64,000 nucleotides of DNA from Gemmatimonadota bacterium. Lineage in GTDB: Bacteria; Latescibacterota; UBA2968. This document shows, piece by piece, positions 34,272-42,809 of this stretch. The position numbers were made by a program, and so were the translations under genes. The stretch lies in the NCBI GenBank assembly GCA_002714465.1, contig PAXL01000036.1:120323-184322 (forward strand), in the 5' to 3' direction. The first letter of the stretch is position 1, and each line of letters begins with the position of its first letter. The notes beneath the pieces were generated by a model that did no database searches, was not told the DNA's origin, and worked only from the letters and a program-made list of their open reading frames with translations.

Positions 34272-36584
34272 ATGGCTAAGAATCTGATAATCGTCGAGTC
34301 ACCTGCGAAGGCTCGTACAATCGGCAACTTCGTTGGAAAGGATTTTAAGGTCGTTGCCTCGATGGGGCACGTCCGCGACCTGCCATCGAAGGACCTCGGG
34401 TTCAACCCCGAAGAAGACTACAAGCCGAACTACGAGGTGCCAACGGATAAGAAGAAGGTGATCCGCGAACTGAAGAAGGATATCGAGAAGGACACTACGG
34501 TCTACCTCGCGACGGATGAAGACCGAGAGGGCGAATCGATTTCTTGGCACCTTATCTCAGCCCTCAAGTTTAAGAATCAAAAAATCCATCGCATCGTGTT
34601 TCACGAGATAACGAAGCGTGCAATCGAAGAGGCTCTTGCGAACCCGCGCGAGCTAGACCAGTCACTTGTCGATGCACAGCAGGCTCGACGTATTCTCGAT
34701 CGAGCGGTGGGTTACAAGCTTTCACCGCTGCTTTGGCGGAAGATCAAAGGTGGTCTTTCGGCTGGGCGTGTGCAGAGCGTCGCGGTTCGTATTCTCGTCG
34801 ACAGAGAGCGAGAGATTCGCGCCTTCAAACCTGCGGAGTTCTGGAAGATCAAAGCGGACTTCAGCGACCCGAAGTTTCAGGCCGATCTGATGCGGGTTGA
34901 GGGGAAGCAAAAGAAGATTTCGAACGAGGCGGCAGCCAGGAAGATCGACGGTAGCGCAAAGGCTTCGACCTTCGATGTTAAGGAAGTCGTCGAGCGAGAG
35001 GGTGTTCGAAAGCCCGTTGCGCCTTTTATAACATCGACCCTGCAGCAGGAGGCATCACGAAAGCTTTCGTTCTCCGTCGCGCAGACGATGCGGATTGCTC
35101 AGCAACTCTACGAGGGGAATTTCGAAATCCCCGGCTACGAGGGTGGTCTGATCACCTATATGCGTACGGACTCCGTCAACTTGTCGGACGAAGCTCTCAC
35201 GCAGGCGAATCAGGTGATTAAGCAGGAGTACGGGGACGAGTATGCTGTGAAGTCGCCGCGCAAGTTCAAGACTTCGGCAAAGGGCGCACAGGAGGCGCAC
35301 GAGGCGATTCGACCTGCTGACCTGTCGAGGAAGCCTGGAGATGTGAAGAATCACCTGACGGCGCAGCAATTCAAGCTCTATGATCTCGTGTGGAAGCGAA
35401 CGCTGGCGACGCAGATGGAAGAGGCGAAGATCCTGCACACGACACTGAAGATTGAAGCAGGGAAGGATCATGAGCTTCTGTTCGAGACCAAGGGACAGCG
35501 TATCCTGTTCCCGGGCTTTCTGAAGGTCTATACGGAGGGCTCGGACGACCCGGATGCAGCGCTCGACGATCAGGATGTGATTCTACCGAAGGTCGAGGTG
35601 GGACAGCGTCTTCCGCTTGAGACGCTTCACCTGGATCAAAACTTCACGAAGCCGCCGCCACGATATACGGAAGCTTCGCTGGTGAAGAAGCTCGAGTCCG
35701 AGGGGATCGGCCGGCCATCGACGTATGCTCCGACGATCTCGACGATCCAGGTTCGCGGATACGTAGAACGGACGAACGATCGGAAGCTCAAGCCGACGGC
35801 TGCGGGTGAGGTCGTGAACGACTTCCTTGTTAAGCACTTCTCGGATATCGTCGATCTCGGTTTTACGACGAAGATCGAGGACAATTTCGACGAGATCGCC
35901 GAAGGCGCCTCGAGTTGGAAAGAGATGATGCGCACCTTCTACCCACCGTTTGCAAAAAAGGTGATAGATACAGATGACCAGGTCGATCCGAGTGATGCTA
36001 GGAGGATTAAGGACCTCGGAGCCGACCCGAACACTGGACGCCCGGTCAGCGTCCGCCTTGGAAAGTACGGACCGATGATCCAGATCGGGACGCGAGAGGA
36101 CGAAGAAAAGCCGCTGTTCGCGAGGATCCCGGCAAACAAGAACCCCTACGAGGTCACTCTCGAAGAGGCGCTCGGATACTTCATTTATCCCCGAACGCTG
36201 ACGAAGGAGGACGAAAAACCCGAGATCCAGATCAATCATGGAAAGTTTGGCTACTACGTCCGGGAAGGTCGCGAATTCTACTCTCTCCCTGGTATCGATC
36301 CGTTCAAGCCTGATGTAGACCCTGCGACGATCACATTATCCGAAGCGCAGCAGATTATCAAGGACGGTCGTGAGAATAAGACCAAGAACGTGATCCGGGA
36401 GTTTGGCGAGATCCAGATCCTGAACGGTCAATATGGACCCTACATAAAGAAGGGGACGGACAACTATAAAATCCCGAAGGGGACGGATCCTGCGACGCTT
36501 GATCAAGCGGCCTGCGAGCAGATCATGGAAGAGCAGGGCCCGACGCGCCCGCGTGGTCGAAGGGGCGCATCGGCCAAATCCTGA
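34272..36584 (+). CDS. topA: DNA topoisomerase I
   Basis: A 770-residue type IA topoisomerase that relaxes negative supercoils. The TOPRIM domain opens with 'NLIIVESPAKARTIGNF' and contains 'ATDEDREGESISWHL' (DxDxE). The catalytic tyrosine is Y296 in 'GLITYMRTDS'. 'YTEASLVKKLESEGIGRPSTYAPTI' is typical of the core. Instead of Cys4 zinc fingers the C terminus carries three TopoI C-terminal repeats, each with a 'GKYGPMIQIG', 'GKFGYYVREG' or 'GQYGPYIKKG' pattern. ATG 34272 has an AAGGAAACG ribosome site. A Xer recombinase follows 10 bases later. Confidence 0.96.
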   Translation: MAKNLIIVESPAKARTIGNFVGKDFKVVASMGHVRDLPSKDLGFNPEEDYKPNYEVPTDKKKVIRELKKDIEKDTTVYLATDEDREGESISWHLISALKFKNQKIHRIVFHEITKRAIEEALANPRELDQSLVDAQQARRILDRAVGYKLSPLLWRKIKGGLSAGRVQSVAVRILVDREREIRAFKPAEFWKIKADFSDPKFQADLMRVEGKQKKISNEAAARKIDGSAKASTFDVKEVVEREGVRKPVAPFITSTLQQEASRKLSFSVAQTMRIAQQLYEGNFEIPGYEGGLITYMRTDSVNLSDEALTQANQVIKQEYGDEYAVKSPRKFKTSAKGAQEAHEAIRPADLSRKPGDVKNHLTAQQFKLYDLVWKRTLATQMEEAKILHTTLKIEAGKDHELLFETKGQRILFPGFLKVYTEGSDDPDAALDDQDVILPKVEVGQRLPLETLHLDQNFTKPPPRYTEASLVKKLESEGIGRPSTYAPTISTIQVRGYVERTNDRKLKPTAAGEVVNDFLVKHFSDIVDLGFTTKIEDNFDEIAEGASSWKEMMRTFYPPFAKKVIDTDDQVDPSDARRIKDLGADPNTGRPVSVRLGKYGPMIQIGTREDEEKPLFARIPANKNPYEVTLEEALGYFIYPRTLTKEDEKPEIQINHGKFGYYVREGREFYSLPGIDPFKPDVDPATITLSEAQQIIKDGRENKTKNVIREFGEIQILNGQYGPYIKKGTDNYKIPKGTDPATLDQAACEQIMEEQGPTRPRGRRGASAKS

Positions 36585-36594
36585 CGAGGTTACC

Positions 36595-37479
36595 GTGAAT
36601 GCCGAGATCAGCGACTTCATCCTGCACATCTCGAAGGAACGGCGTCTCTCCGAGCACACCTGTCTGGCCTACGAGATCGACCTCACGCAGTTTGCAGGCT
36701 TCTGCGTGGCTCGATCACCAGAGACCACGCTCGAATTGATCCGCAAGCAGACGGTTCGTGCCTATCTGAGCGCACTCCACGTACAGGGCTTCAGTCGTAC
36801 GTCGATTGCACGGAAGCTCTCTTCGCTCCGCACCTTCCTTTCATACCTCTGTGTAGACGGGCGTCTGGAGCAGAATCCCGCACTTCAGGTCTCTCCGCCC
36901 AAAGCAGAAAAGCGTCTTCCCGATCATCTGGATATGGAAGAGGTCAAGCGCACGATGGAGGCACCGGACGGGGAATCCTTCGTCGGACTGCGAGACCGAG
37001 CGATCCTAGAGCTCTTCTACAGCTCGGGCCTGCGTCTGCGTGAGCTGGTAGGTCTTCAGCAGAACACCGTGGATGCCGCAGCAGGCACGATCCGGGTGCG
37101 CGGGAAGGGTGGGAAGGATCGAATTGTTCCGGTAGGCAGGTTGGCGAAGCAGGCCCTCAGGGCGTATCTCGACAAACGGAACAGCCTGAGACCGGCACAA
37201 GGTGTGGGCTCACTGTTCGTGACTCAAAGTGGAAAGCAGCTCAGTCCTAGCGGCGTGCAGAGTCGCGTGTCGAAGTATCTGGGTCAGGCGACTGGACGGA
37301 AGCTCGGTCCTCACGCATTGAGGCATTCGTTTGCGACGCATCTTCTGGACGAAGGGGCGGATCTTAATGCTGTGAAGGAGATGCTGGGACACGCGAGTTT
37401 GTCGACGACCCAGGTCTACACTCACGTGAGCGTCGAGCGGCTCAAGGAGGCGTATCGTCAGGCTCACCCTAGAGCATGA
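36595..37479 (+). CDS. Xer-family tyrosine recombinase (XerC/XerD)
   Basis: A 294-residue recombinase with an N-terminal SAM-like core-binding domain (1-90) and a catalytic domain. 'LFYSSGLRLRELVGL' carries Arg I, 'GKGGKDRIVP' the Lys hairpin, 'HALRHSFATHLLDEGADLNAVKEMLGHASLSTTQVYTHV' the H-x-x-R, H and nucleophilic Tyr. The length is exactly Xer-like, so dimer resolution at dif is likely rather than phage integration; dif is not seen nearby. GTG 36595 has GAGG five bases upstream. topA-xer adjacency is common in several phyla. The stop overlaps the next gene (ATGA). Confidence 0.92.
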   Translation: MNAEISDFILHISKERRLSEHTCLAYEIDLTQFAGFCVARSPETTLELIRKQTVRAYLSALHVQGFSRTSIARKLSSLRTFLSYLCVDGRLEQNPALQVSPPKAEKRLPDHLDMEEVKRTMEAPDGESFVGLRDRAILELFYSSGLRLRELVGLQQNTVDAAAGTIRVRGKGGKDRIVPVGRLAKQALRAYLDKRNSLRPAQGVGSLFVTQSGKQLSPSGVQSRVSKYLGQATGRKLGPHALRHSFATHLLDEGADLNAVKEMLGHASLSTTQVYTHVSVERLKEAYRQAHPRA

Positions 37480-39146
37480 TGCCGGCAGTGACCCTGATAC
37501 GATCGATTTCCCGAAGCGCGGCCTTGGCCGCGCTGTTTCTGTTTGTGGGCTGTGCGAGCCAAGCGCCCCCGTCGGGTGGTCCGCCCGATCGGACTTCACC
37601 GTTCGTTGTATCGACGATGCCCAAAGATGGCGCTGTCGGTGTCTCTCAGGATACACCGATCGAGGTCCTTTTTAGCGAGGACATGGACCGTCGCTCACTG
37701 GACCGTGCAGTGTTTGTGTCGCCGAGACCGTGGGATGAACCTGAGCTTAATTGGAAGGGGAAGAAGCTCCGGATCGAGACGGGTGCTCTATCCCCAGACC
37801 GCACATATCGCGTTAGCATCGGGTCTGCTGGGCGAGACACCTACCGGAATAAGATGATCACCTCACACGACTTCACTTTTTCCACCGGCGCGACGATACA
37901 TAATGGTGAGATCGGGGGGCGTCTCCGGGATGACACGGGCTTGGGAGCGCTTGTCGTCGCGTTCGACCTGAGTGAAAGCTTCGCGCTCGACGCACGGGCC
38001 CCCTACGAGACGCAACCCGGTGCAGACGGTGCCTTCGTGTTCCCCGGTCTGAGGCCGGGTCGATACCGGGTCCTCGCTTTCACAGACCTCGATGAGGATC
38101 AGGTGTTGGATTTGGGGATAGAGCCCGCGGCCATTCCGCCGGAAGATGTAATGCTTACGATCGACCGACCTTATGTGCGCTTGCGTGACCTTCGTATGGC
38201 GCATAGGGATATGATCCCACCCCGCCCCGTCGTTGCCCGAACGGTCGATTCTCGACGGATTCGACTCAAGATGAACGAGCCTGTCTCACTCCCGCTTCGC
38301 GTCGAGGTGCAGGGTGATCTCTACGTTCGTTCGGCCTACCACGATCCCTCCGATTCCAGCGTTGTGTATCTGCAGACTAGTCCACAGATAGAGGGTGCAA
38401 CATACCGGTTGACCGTCCTCGAGGCGATGGATGCGCAGGGTGTTACGGCATCTTCCGACACTGTTTTGATTTTAAAGGGTGACGGTCGACTCGATACGCG
38501 GGCGCCTGCTTTGGTTAACGTCGATCCGGCTGAGACGGTGACCTCGGACGCAGCCATCGTGCTTACTTTTGACGAGGGCATGAGCCAAGAAGCGATCGAA
38601 TTACTCTGGCTGACGGGCGACAGCCTGTCGTCACCAGCCGGCAAGGCTGTCTGGGTGCGCCCTAATATTCTGGCTTTCACGGCTACTGAAGGTTTGGGTG
38701 AAGGCAGGCTGAAGTTTCTGCTCAATCATGAAGCCTTTACGGACGTCGCCGGAAATCGGATGGAAAAGGCCAAAGACTTCACAATCAACGTCGTCAGCGA
38801 TCGAGATCTTGGTGTAATGATGGGCGAAGTGCACAAGAGTGGGACGTCGATCGTTATCCAGGCGGCTCGAAAGGACGGTTATGTCGTGTCTGAAGTGACA
38901 GCAACCGGAGAGGACACGACTTATGTATTCTCTGATATGGTGCCCGGCACCTACTACCTTTCTGGGTTTGCAGACACCGACGGTGACGGGAAGTGGTTTG
39001 CTGGCTCGCTCGCTCCGTATCGACCTTCAGAGCCAATTCTCGATCAGGTCGATACGGTCGAGGTCCGTGCTCGGTGGGAGGCCGTCTCCGAGGTTCGATT
39101 TGGCGTTCGCTCCTCCCATCAAGAAGGAGCAAAGGTCGAGGAATGA
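37476..39146 (+). CDS. Ig-like domain lipoprotein (SbsA Ig-like family)
   Basis: A 556-residue predicted lipoprotein with lipobox 'FLFVGC' (Cys26) followed by 'PPSGGPPDRTSPFVVSTMPKDGAVGVSQDTPIEVLFSEDMD', which is the classic start of bacterial Ig-like (SbsA) proteins of the FCB group. A carboxypeptidase-regulatory-like module follows ('GALVVAFDLSESF...GAFVFPGLRPGRYRVLAFTDLDEDQVLD'), then a second Ig-like domain ('PALVNVDPAETVTSDAAIVLTFDEGM') and a second 'PGTYYLSGFADTDGDGKW' segment. It is probably an outer-membrane or periplasmic structural protein. It overlaps the genes on both sides by four bases, so it is coupled to xer and to the pseudopilin-like gene. Confidence 0.82.
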   Translation: MMPAVTLIRSISRSAALAALFLFVGCASQAPPSGGPPDRTSPFVVSTMPKDGAVGVSQDTPIEVLFSEDMDRRSLDRAVFVSPRPWDEPELNWKGKKLRIETGALSPDRTYRVSIGSAGRDTYRNKMITSHDFTFSTGATIHNGEIGGRLRDDTGLGALVVAFDLSESFALDARAPYETQPGADGAFVFPGLRPGRYRVLAFTDLDEDQVLDLGIEPAAIPPEDVMLTIDRPYVRLRDLRMAHRDMIPPRPVVARTVDSRRIRLKMNEPVSLPLRVEVQGDLYVRSAYHDPSDSSVVYLQTSPQIEGATYRLTVLEAMDAQGVTASSDTVLILKGDGRLDTRAPALVNVDPAETVTSDAAIVLTFDEGMSQEAIELLWLTGDSLSSPAGKAVWVRPNILAFTATEGLGEGRLKFLLNHEAFTDVAGNRMEKAKDFTINVVSDRDLGVMMGEVHKSGTSIVIQAARKDGYVVSEVTATGEDTTYVFSDMVPGTYYLSGFADTDGDGKWFAGSLAPYRPSEPILDQVDTVEVRARWEAVSEVRFGVRSSHQEGAKVEE

Positions 39147-39532
39147 ACCTTTTAGAGAACCGCGCCCTTGTTCGACGGATAGCGAGCGCTTCCTCCATGC
39201 TGCTGCTGATTTGCACGATGCTGGTCTTCCAGTTTACCTCCAAGTCACCCACTGAACGTGAACGGGCGCGTGCTCGTACGATGCTGGAATCCGTGCATAA
39301 TTTGCAAATGGCGCACTTCGAAGAAACAGGAACCTATCTGTCATCGAGACGTGGAAACACAAGCGACGTCATGCGTTGGGATGATATGCCCGGCGTATTC
39401 AGATACGTGGTGGTCGACGAGGGCCTTCGATACGTCGCGGTTGCCGAAGCGGACCTGAATGGTGACGGTCAGGTCGAAGTCTGGCAGATCAACTCTGATA
39501 ACCCAGAACCCGTGCTTGCCCAGAGTGACTGA
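39143..39532 (+). CDS. Type IV pilin/pseudopilin-like exported protein
   Basis: A 129-residue protein starting at ATG 39143, which overlaps the lipoprotein stop. Residues about 12-30 are a membrane helix ('ASSMLLLICTMLVFQF'). The following 'ARTMLESVHNLQMAHFEETGTYLSS' resembles the post-helix region of type IV pilins and GspG-like pseudopilins, and 'EADLNGDGQVEVWQIN' resembles their Ca-binding C-terminal strand. However, no prepilin peptidase motif (G/FxxxE) is visible, so it may be a pilin-derived protein with an uncleaved anchor. It lies between two exported proteins. Confidence 0.6.
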   Translation: MNLLENRALVRRIASASSMLLLICTMLVFQFTSKSPTERERARARTMLESVHNLQMAHFEETGTYLSSRRGNTSDVMRWDDMPGVFRYVVVDEGLRYVAVAEADLNGDGQVEVWQINSDNPEPVLAQSD

Positions 39533-39542
39533 TCCCACGGAT

Positions 39543-42050
39543 ATGAAGCGTCATCTCTCCATTCTGTTCCTCTTCCTGCTCCTGCTACCCCTTCGGAGTT
39601 CCGGTTTCGTCCAGCAGATCGAGTTCAACGACTTCGGCCGAATCGTCACGGTCTCTTGGCCGGCCTCCGAGGCACGAAACGGGCTTCGTTTTTTTGTCAA
39701 TACGAACAGCTTCCCTTTCAGCCGCAGTGACATCGATCGCATCATGACCCGGAGTTTCGGTGCCTGGGACGATATCAATACGGCAGAACTTCGGTTCATC
39801 GACGGGGGATCGGGAAACTTCGTGAAGTCGAGTACGGACCGGCAGAATGTTGTGACCTACGATGCGTCGGGTACCGAGATCGGGGCACCCTCCGGGACAG
39901 GTGTCATCGCGATCACGACCATCAACTGGGATGACCGCGGCCGCGTGACAGATGCTGACATCACCTTCAACGGGAGGGATTTCAGATTCTCGGTCTCCGA
40001 GGCTTTCCCGAATCCAGGGATAGTCGATCTCCAGGACGTGATGACGCACGAGATCGGTCATCTGATCGGTCTCGACCACACGCCGCTGTTGGGCCCGACA
40101 AGTATCCGGCCAACAATGAACCCTTTCGCCTCCCAGCAGGAACCTGGTGTTGCGAGGACGCTCGAACCGGACGACATAGCAGGTGCCACAGCTCTGTATC
40201 CGTCTTTGACTGCGAGCAGCCTCGGGACGATAACCGGACGGGTGACTCGTCAAAACGGTACTTCTGCCTTTGGTGTTCACGTCGTGGCCTACGACGCCGA
40301 CTCCGGAGATTTCGTGGTCAGTGCCTTAAGCGGGGCGGGAGGTAACAGAAAGGGGCGATACGGAGACGGAAGATACGAGATTTCGGGTTTGCCCCCCGGG
40401 GACTACCGCGTTGGAATAACGCAGGTTCGGGGTGCGGTGTCGGAAGAGAACATCGGCGGGATATTCTCGCGGCTTCAGACCGGGTTCGATGACGAGTTCT
40501 TTGACAACGTTGATCGTCTGTCGTTTGCGCAGATTCTGACCGTCGATCCGGGTCGCGTTGTTGGTCCGATCGACTTTGTGTTGGGTCTGACGACACCGGG
40601 ATTCCCGGTCCTGACGGACCTGAGACTGCCGGTCAACACACCGGACTCGAGTGGTCCATACCCGATTGGGCTGTCGATCATGGATGAAGGAGGCGTGGAC
40701 TCGGCAAGGTTGATGTATCGCGTGAACGGATCTGTCCTTGTAGAGGTTGCCCTTTTCAACGAGGGTGGAAACGCATGGGTCGGCGAGATACCTGGGGCGA
40801 CGCCGGGTTCGCTGGTCGAGTATCGGCTGACGGCGACTGACACCGAAGGCAATACTACCCACTTTCCGCCTGAGGACAGTCCGTTTCTATCCTTCGATGT
40901 GATTTCACTGACCGGCGAGCCCTTGATCTATGTTGTGATGAGCGGATCGGGTCTTCTGTCAGCGCTGGATTCCGGGAACGGGGAAGAGATAGCCCGGATC
41001 AAGACGGGCGATACACCTCACTCCGCCGTGCTAACGCCGGATCAAGAGGTCCTGTTCGTTGCGAACACGGGCTCTGGAAGTCAGACATCGCGAACCGTGG
41101 CGGCTATTTCGACGTCGACACACGAAATGCTTGCGACAATAAGCGTCGGATTCGGTCCTCTGGATATGGCGATCAACGCCAGAGGTGACCGGGTGTATGT
41201 CACGAACTCGGACGCCAAGAGTGTGTCGGTGATTGATGTTGACGCCCTCCGAGAGGTTAGCCGGCTCAACCTTGCGAGTCTCGCAGATGGACCGTACGGG
41301 ATCGCCCTGTCACCGGATGGCGCAAAGGTGTATGTGACCGATATCGAGGCCGCGCAGGTTTATGTCGTGGATGCCGTCGTCGGGAACGTTCTGGATCGGA
41401 TCGACGTGTTGGACTCCCCGCGGTCTCTTGTTGTCTCTCCCGACGGCAACACGCTGTATGTCTCGGGTTTTGCCGGCGGAATCGGCGTGGTCGATCTGCG
41501 CCAGGGGAGCGAAGTCGCCCGAATCCCGACTCAGGGCGGAGTCTTTCGTGTTGCCCTCTCCCCGAGCGGGTCGACCCTTTATGCGACCGACCAGGATGGC
41601 GGCAATCTGCTCGTCGCCGACGCGATTGGAAGACGCCTGATCCGTACCGTGAAAGTCTTGCCGAACGGTTCGAACACACGCGGCCTGACGATTTCGAATG
41701 ACGGATCTCTGATATACGTGACCAACTCCGGGTCGAACCACCTGGTTGTGTTCGATGCCACTACTTTAGCGACGGTCGAGACATACAAGCTCGGCGAAGC
41801 GCCCAGGTCCATCCTGATTCGGTCTCGACCGTTTGACACAAGAATCCCCGTGTCGACGATCGCCCTGTCCGATTTTGATTCCGATGGCTTTGTCGGATTC
41901 GAAGATTTCCTTCTGTTTGCCCAGGCATTCGGCCTCTCCGCCGGTGACGGCGGGTTCGATGCAAAATTTGATCTCGACGGCAGTGGAAGCGTCGATTTCG
42001 TCGATTTCCTGTCGTTTGCTCAGGCCTTCGGTCGGTCTGCCAAGATCTAA
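39543..42050 (+). CDS. Secreted matrixin-like metalloprotease with YVTN beta-propeller and dockerin-like tail
   Basis: About 835 residues. A signal peptide (1-21) precedes a matrixin/M10-like catalytic domain with zinc motif H169-E170-IG-H173-LIGLD-H179 and a downstream Met-turn ('RPTMNPF'). A Cna-B-like/transthyretin-like domain follows near 235-345 ('GTITGRVTRQNGTSAFGVHVVAYD'). Residues about 465-755 are YVTN/lactonase-like propeller repeats ('VLTPDQEVLFVANTGS', 'INARGDRVYVTNSDAKSVSVIDVD', 'LSPDGAKVYVTD'). Residues about 772-835 form two EF-hand-like repeats, each DxDxDG...F.DFL.FAQAFG. The same tail is on the DUF1501 protein at 47.5 kb. ATG 39543 is chosen because it starts the signal peptide. 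Confidence 0.85.
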   Translation: MKRHLSILFLFLLLLPLRSSGFVQQIEFNDFGRIVTVSWPASEARNGLRFFVNTNSFPFSRSDIDRIMTRSFGAWDDINTAELRFIDGGSGNFVKSSTDRQNVVTYDASGTEIGAPSGTGVIAITTINWDDRGRVTDADITFNGRDFRFSVSEAFPNPGIVDLQDVMTHEIGHLIGLDHTPLLGPTSIRPTMNPFASQQEPGVARTLEPDDIAGATALYPSLTASSLGTITGRVTRQNGTSAFGVHVVAYDADSGDFVVSALSGAGGNRKGRYGDGRYEISGLPPGDYRVGITQVRGAVSEENIGGIFSRLQTGFDDEFFDNVDRLSFAQILTVDPGRVVGPIDFVLGLTTPGFPVLTDLRLPVNTPDSSGPYPIGLSIMDEGGVDSARLMYRVNGSVLVEVALFNEGGNAWVGEIPGATPGSLVEYRLTATDTEGNTTHFPPEDSPFLSFDVISLTGEPLIYVVMSGSGLLSALDSGNGEEIARIKTGDTPHSAVLTPDQEVLFVANTGSGSQTSRTVAAISTSTHEMLATISVGFGPLDMAINARGDRVYVTNSDAKSVSVIDVDALREVSRLNLASLADGPYGIALSPDGAKVYVTDIEAAQVYVVDAVVGNVLDRIDVLDSPRSLVVSPDGNTLYVSGFAGGIGVVDLRQGSEVARIPTQGGVFRVALSPSGSTLYATDQDGGNLLVADAIGRRLIRTVKVLPNGSNTRGLTISNDGSLIYVTNSGSNHLVVFDATTLATVETYKLGEAPRSILIRSRPFDTRIPVSTIALSDFDSDGFVGFEDFLLFAQAFGLSAGDGGFDAKFDLDGSGSVDFVDFLSFAQAFGRSAKI

Positions 42051-42139
42051 CTCGTTCTGTATTCTGTGTTAATGGTCGAAAAAAGAATATACTGGCTTGG
42101 TGAGATCAGGTAGTGTATTACTATGATTTCACTACGGTT

Positions 42140-42178
42140 ACGTCACAAATTGACGTCCGTTTTCGACCGCACTATTCT
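42140..42178 (+). promoter_or_regulatory. Promoter with overlapping dyad for a short transcription unit
   Basis: TTGACG (42150-42155), 17 bases and TATTCT (42173-42178) make a good sigma70-type promoter. A dyad ACGTCA-CAAAT-TGACGT (42140-42156) covers the -35 hexamer and could be an operator. The region 42051-42139 upstream holds only the end of the protease transcript, and 42179-42437 has no recognisable gene on either strand. Confidence 0.5.
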
Positions 42179-42440
42179 TTGTTTTTCACAACTGAGGACC
42201 ACCAGGGTCGTTTGAGCCTGACTTTCGCCGCGTCTCCTCTGGCGCGCCGAAGCGCGTAGCGCGAAGTGGGCTGCGTTGAATTGTAGGGCATTCGAGGCAT
42301 CAGTAATGGATAACCACCATGGCGATGTAACCGACCACCGAGTCCCTCGCACGGTCGACCAGCATCTGGGCGCTCGGCGGGCGTGGTAGCTGTTCACCGT
42401 ACCGGGATACAGGGACGGTCATCTCATCCTCTCCTATGGG

Positions 42441-42659
42441 GTGATGATCAAGGGCAAGAACGACGTGGGCGACATCCTGGCGACGCTTGGCGGTCCGACA
42501 GCACGGCGACACTCATACTTCAAGCGGGTGATGAAGGTGATTACACAGCTGATCTCGCAAGTTCAAGAGAAGCTCGCCGATATCGCTCCCAACGGAACAC
42601 TGGATGCGAGTCCTCTCCAGCAACAGACGCCCGCGGTCCAGGGCCAACCGTTTCCTTAA
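42441..42659 (+). CDS. Small hypothetical protein, 72 aa, in its own transcription unit
   Basis: The frame runs from ATG 42441 (or GTG 42438) to TAA 42659. The first 45 residues look like a basic helix-rich protein ('DVGDILATLGGPTARRHSYFKRVMKVITQLISQVQEKLADIA') and the tail is Gln/Pro-rich. Third codon positions are GC-rich like the neighbours. There is no clear ribosome site and no family I recognise, but a promoter at 42150-42178 and a terminator at 42684-42712 frame it, leaving a leader of about 250 bases. A regulatory RNA that happens to contain a reading frame is an equally good explanation. Confidence 0.45.
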   Translation: MMIKGKNDVGDILATLGGPTARRHSYFKRVMKVITQLISQVQEKLADIAPNGTLDASPLQQQTPAVQGQPFP

Positions 42660-42683
42660 CCGGGGCTACGGATCACGTCAGAA

Positions 42684-42712
42684 ATCCCTTCCGGTCTAGG
42701 GATGGTTTTTTT
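42684..42712 (+). terminator. Rho-independent terminator of the 42.1-42.7 kb unit
   Basis: ATCCCT (42684-42689) and AGGGAT (42698-42703) form a perfect stem with an 8-base loop, followed by GG and seven T residues. It lies 25 bases after the 72-codon frame. Confidence 0.7.
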
Positions 42713-42809
42713 GGGGGGCCCTCTGCGGTCCGGTTATATCTTTCCTGACGACCGGTGTAACCCGTTTCAACTGTGCGAGACCGTCTTCTAAAACAACAGT
42801 GAGGCTGAC

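Noticed and set aside
36499..36594. Upstream start for the Xer recombinase inside topA
   Set aside because: It would add 32 Arg-rich residues from the topA 3' end; GTG 36595 gives normal Xer length with a proper ribosome site.
36595..37479. Integrase marking a genomic island
   Set aside because: Length, motifs and the topA neighbour fit housekeeping Xer; no attachment-site repeats, tRNA or phage genes are near.
42300..42512. Minus-strand open frame of 70 codons in the intergenic region
   Set aside because: It overlaps the plus-strand 72-codon frame, has no ribosome site and no recognisable motif; the promoter and terminator both point to the plus strand.
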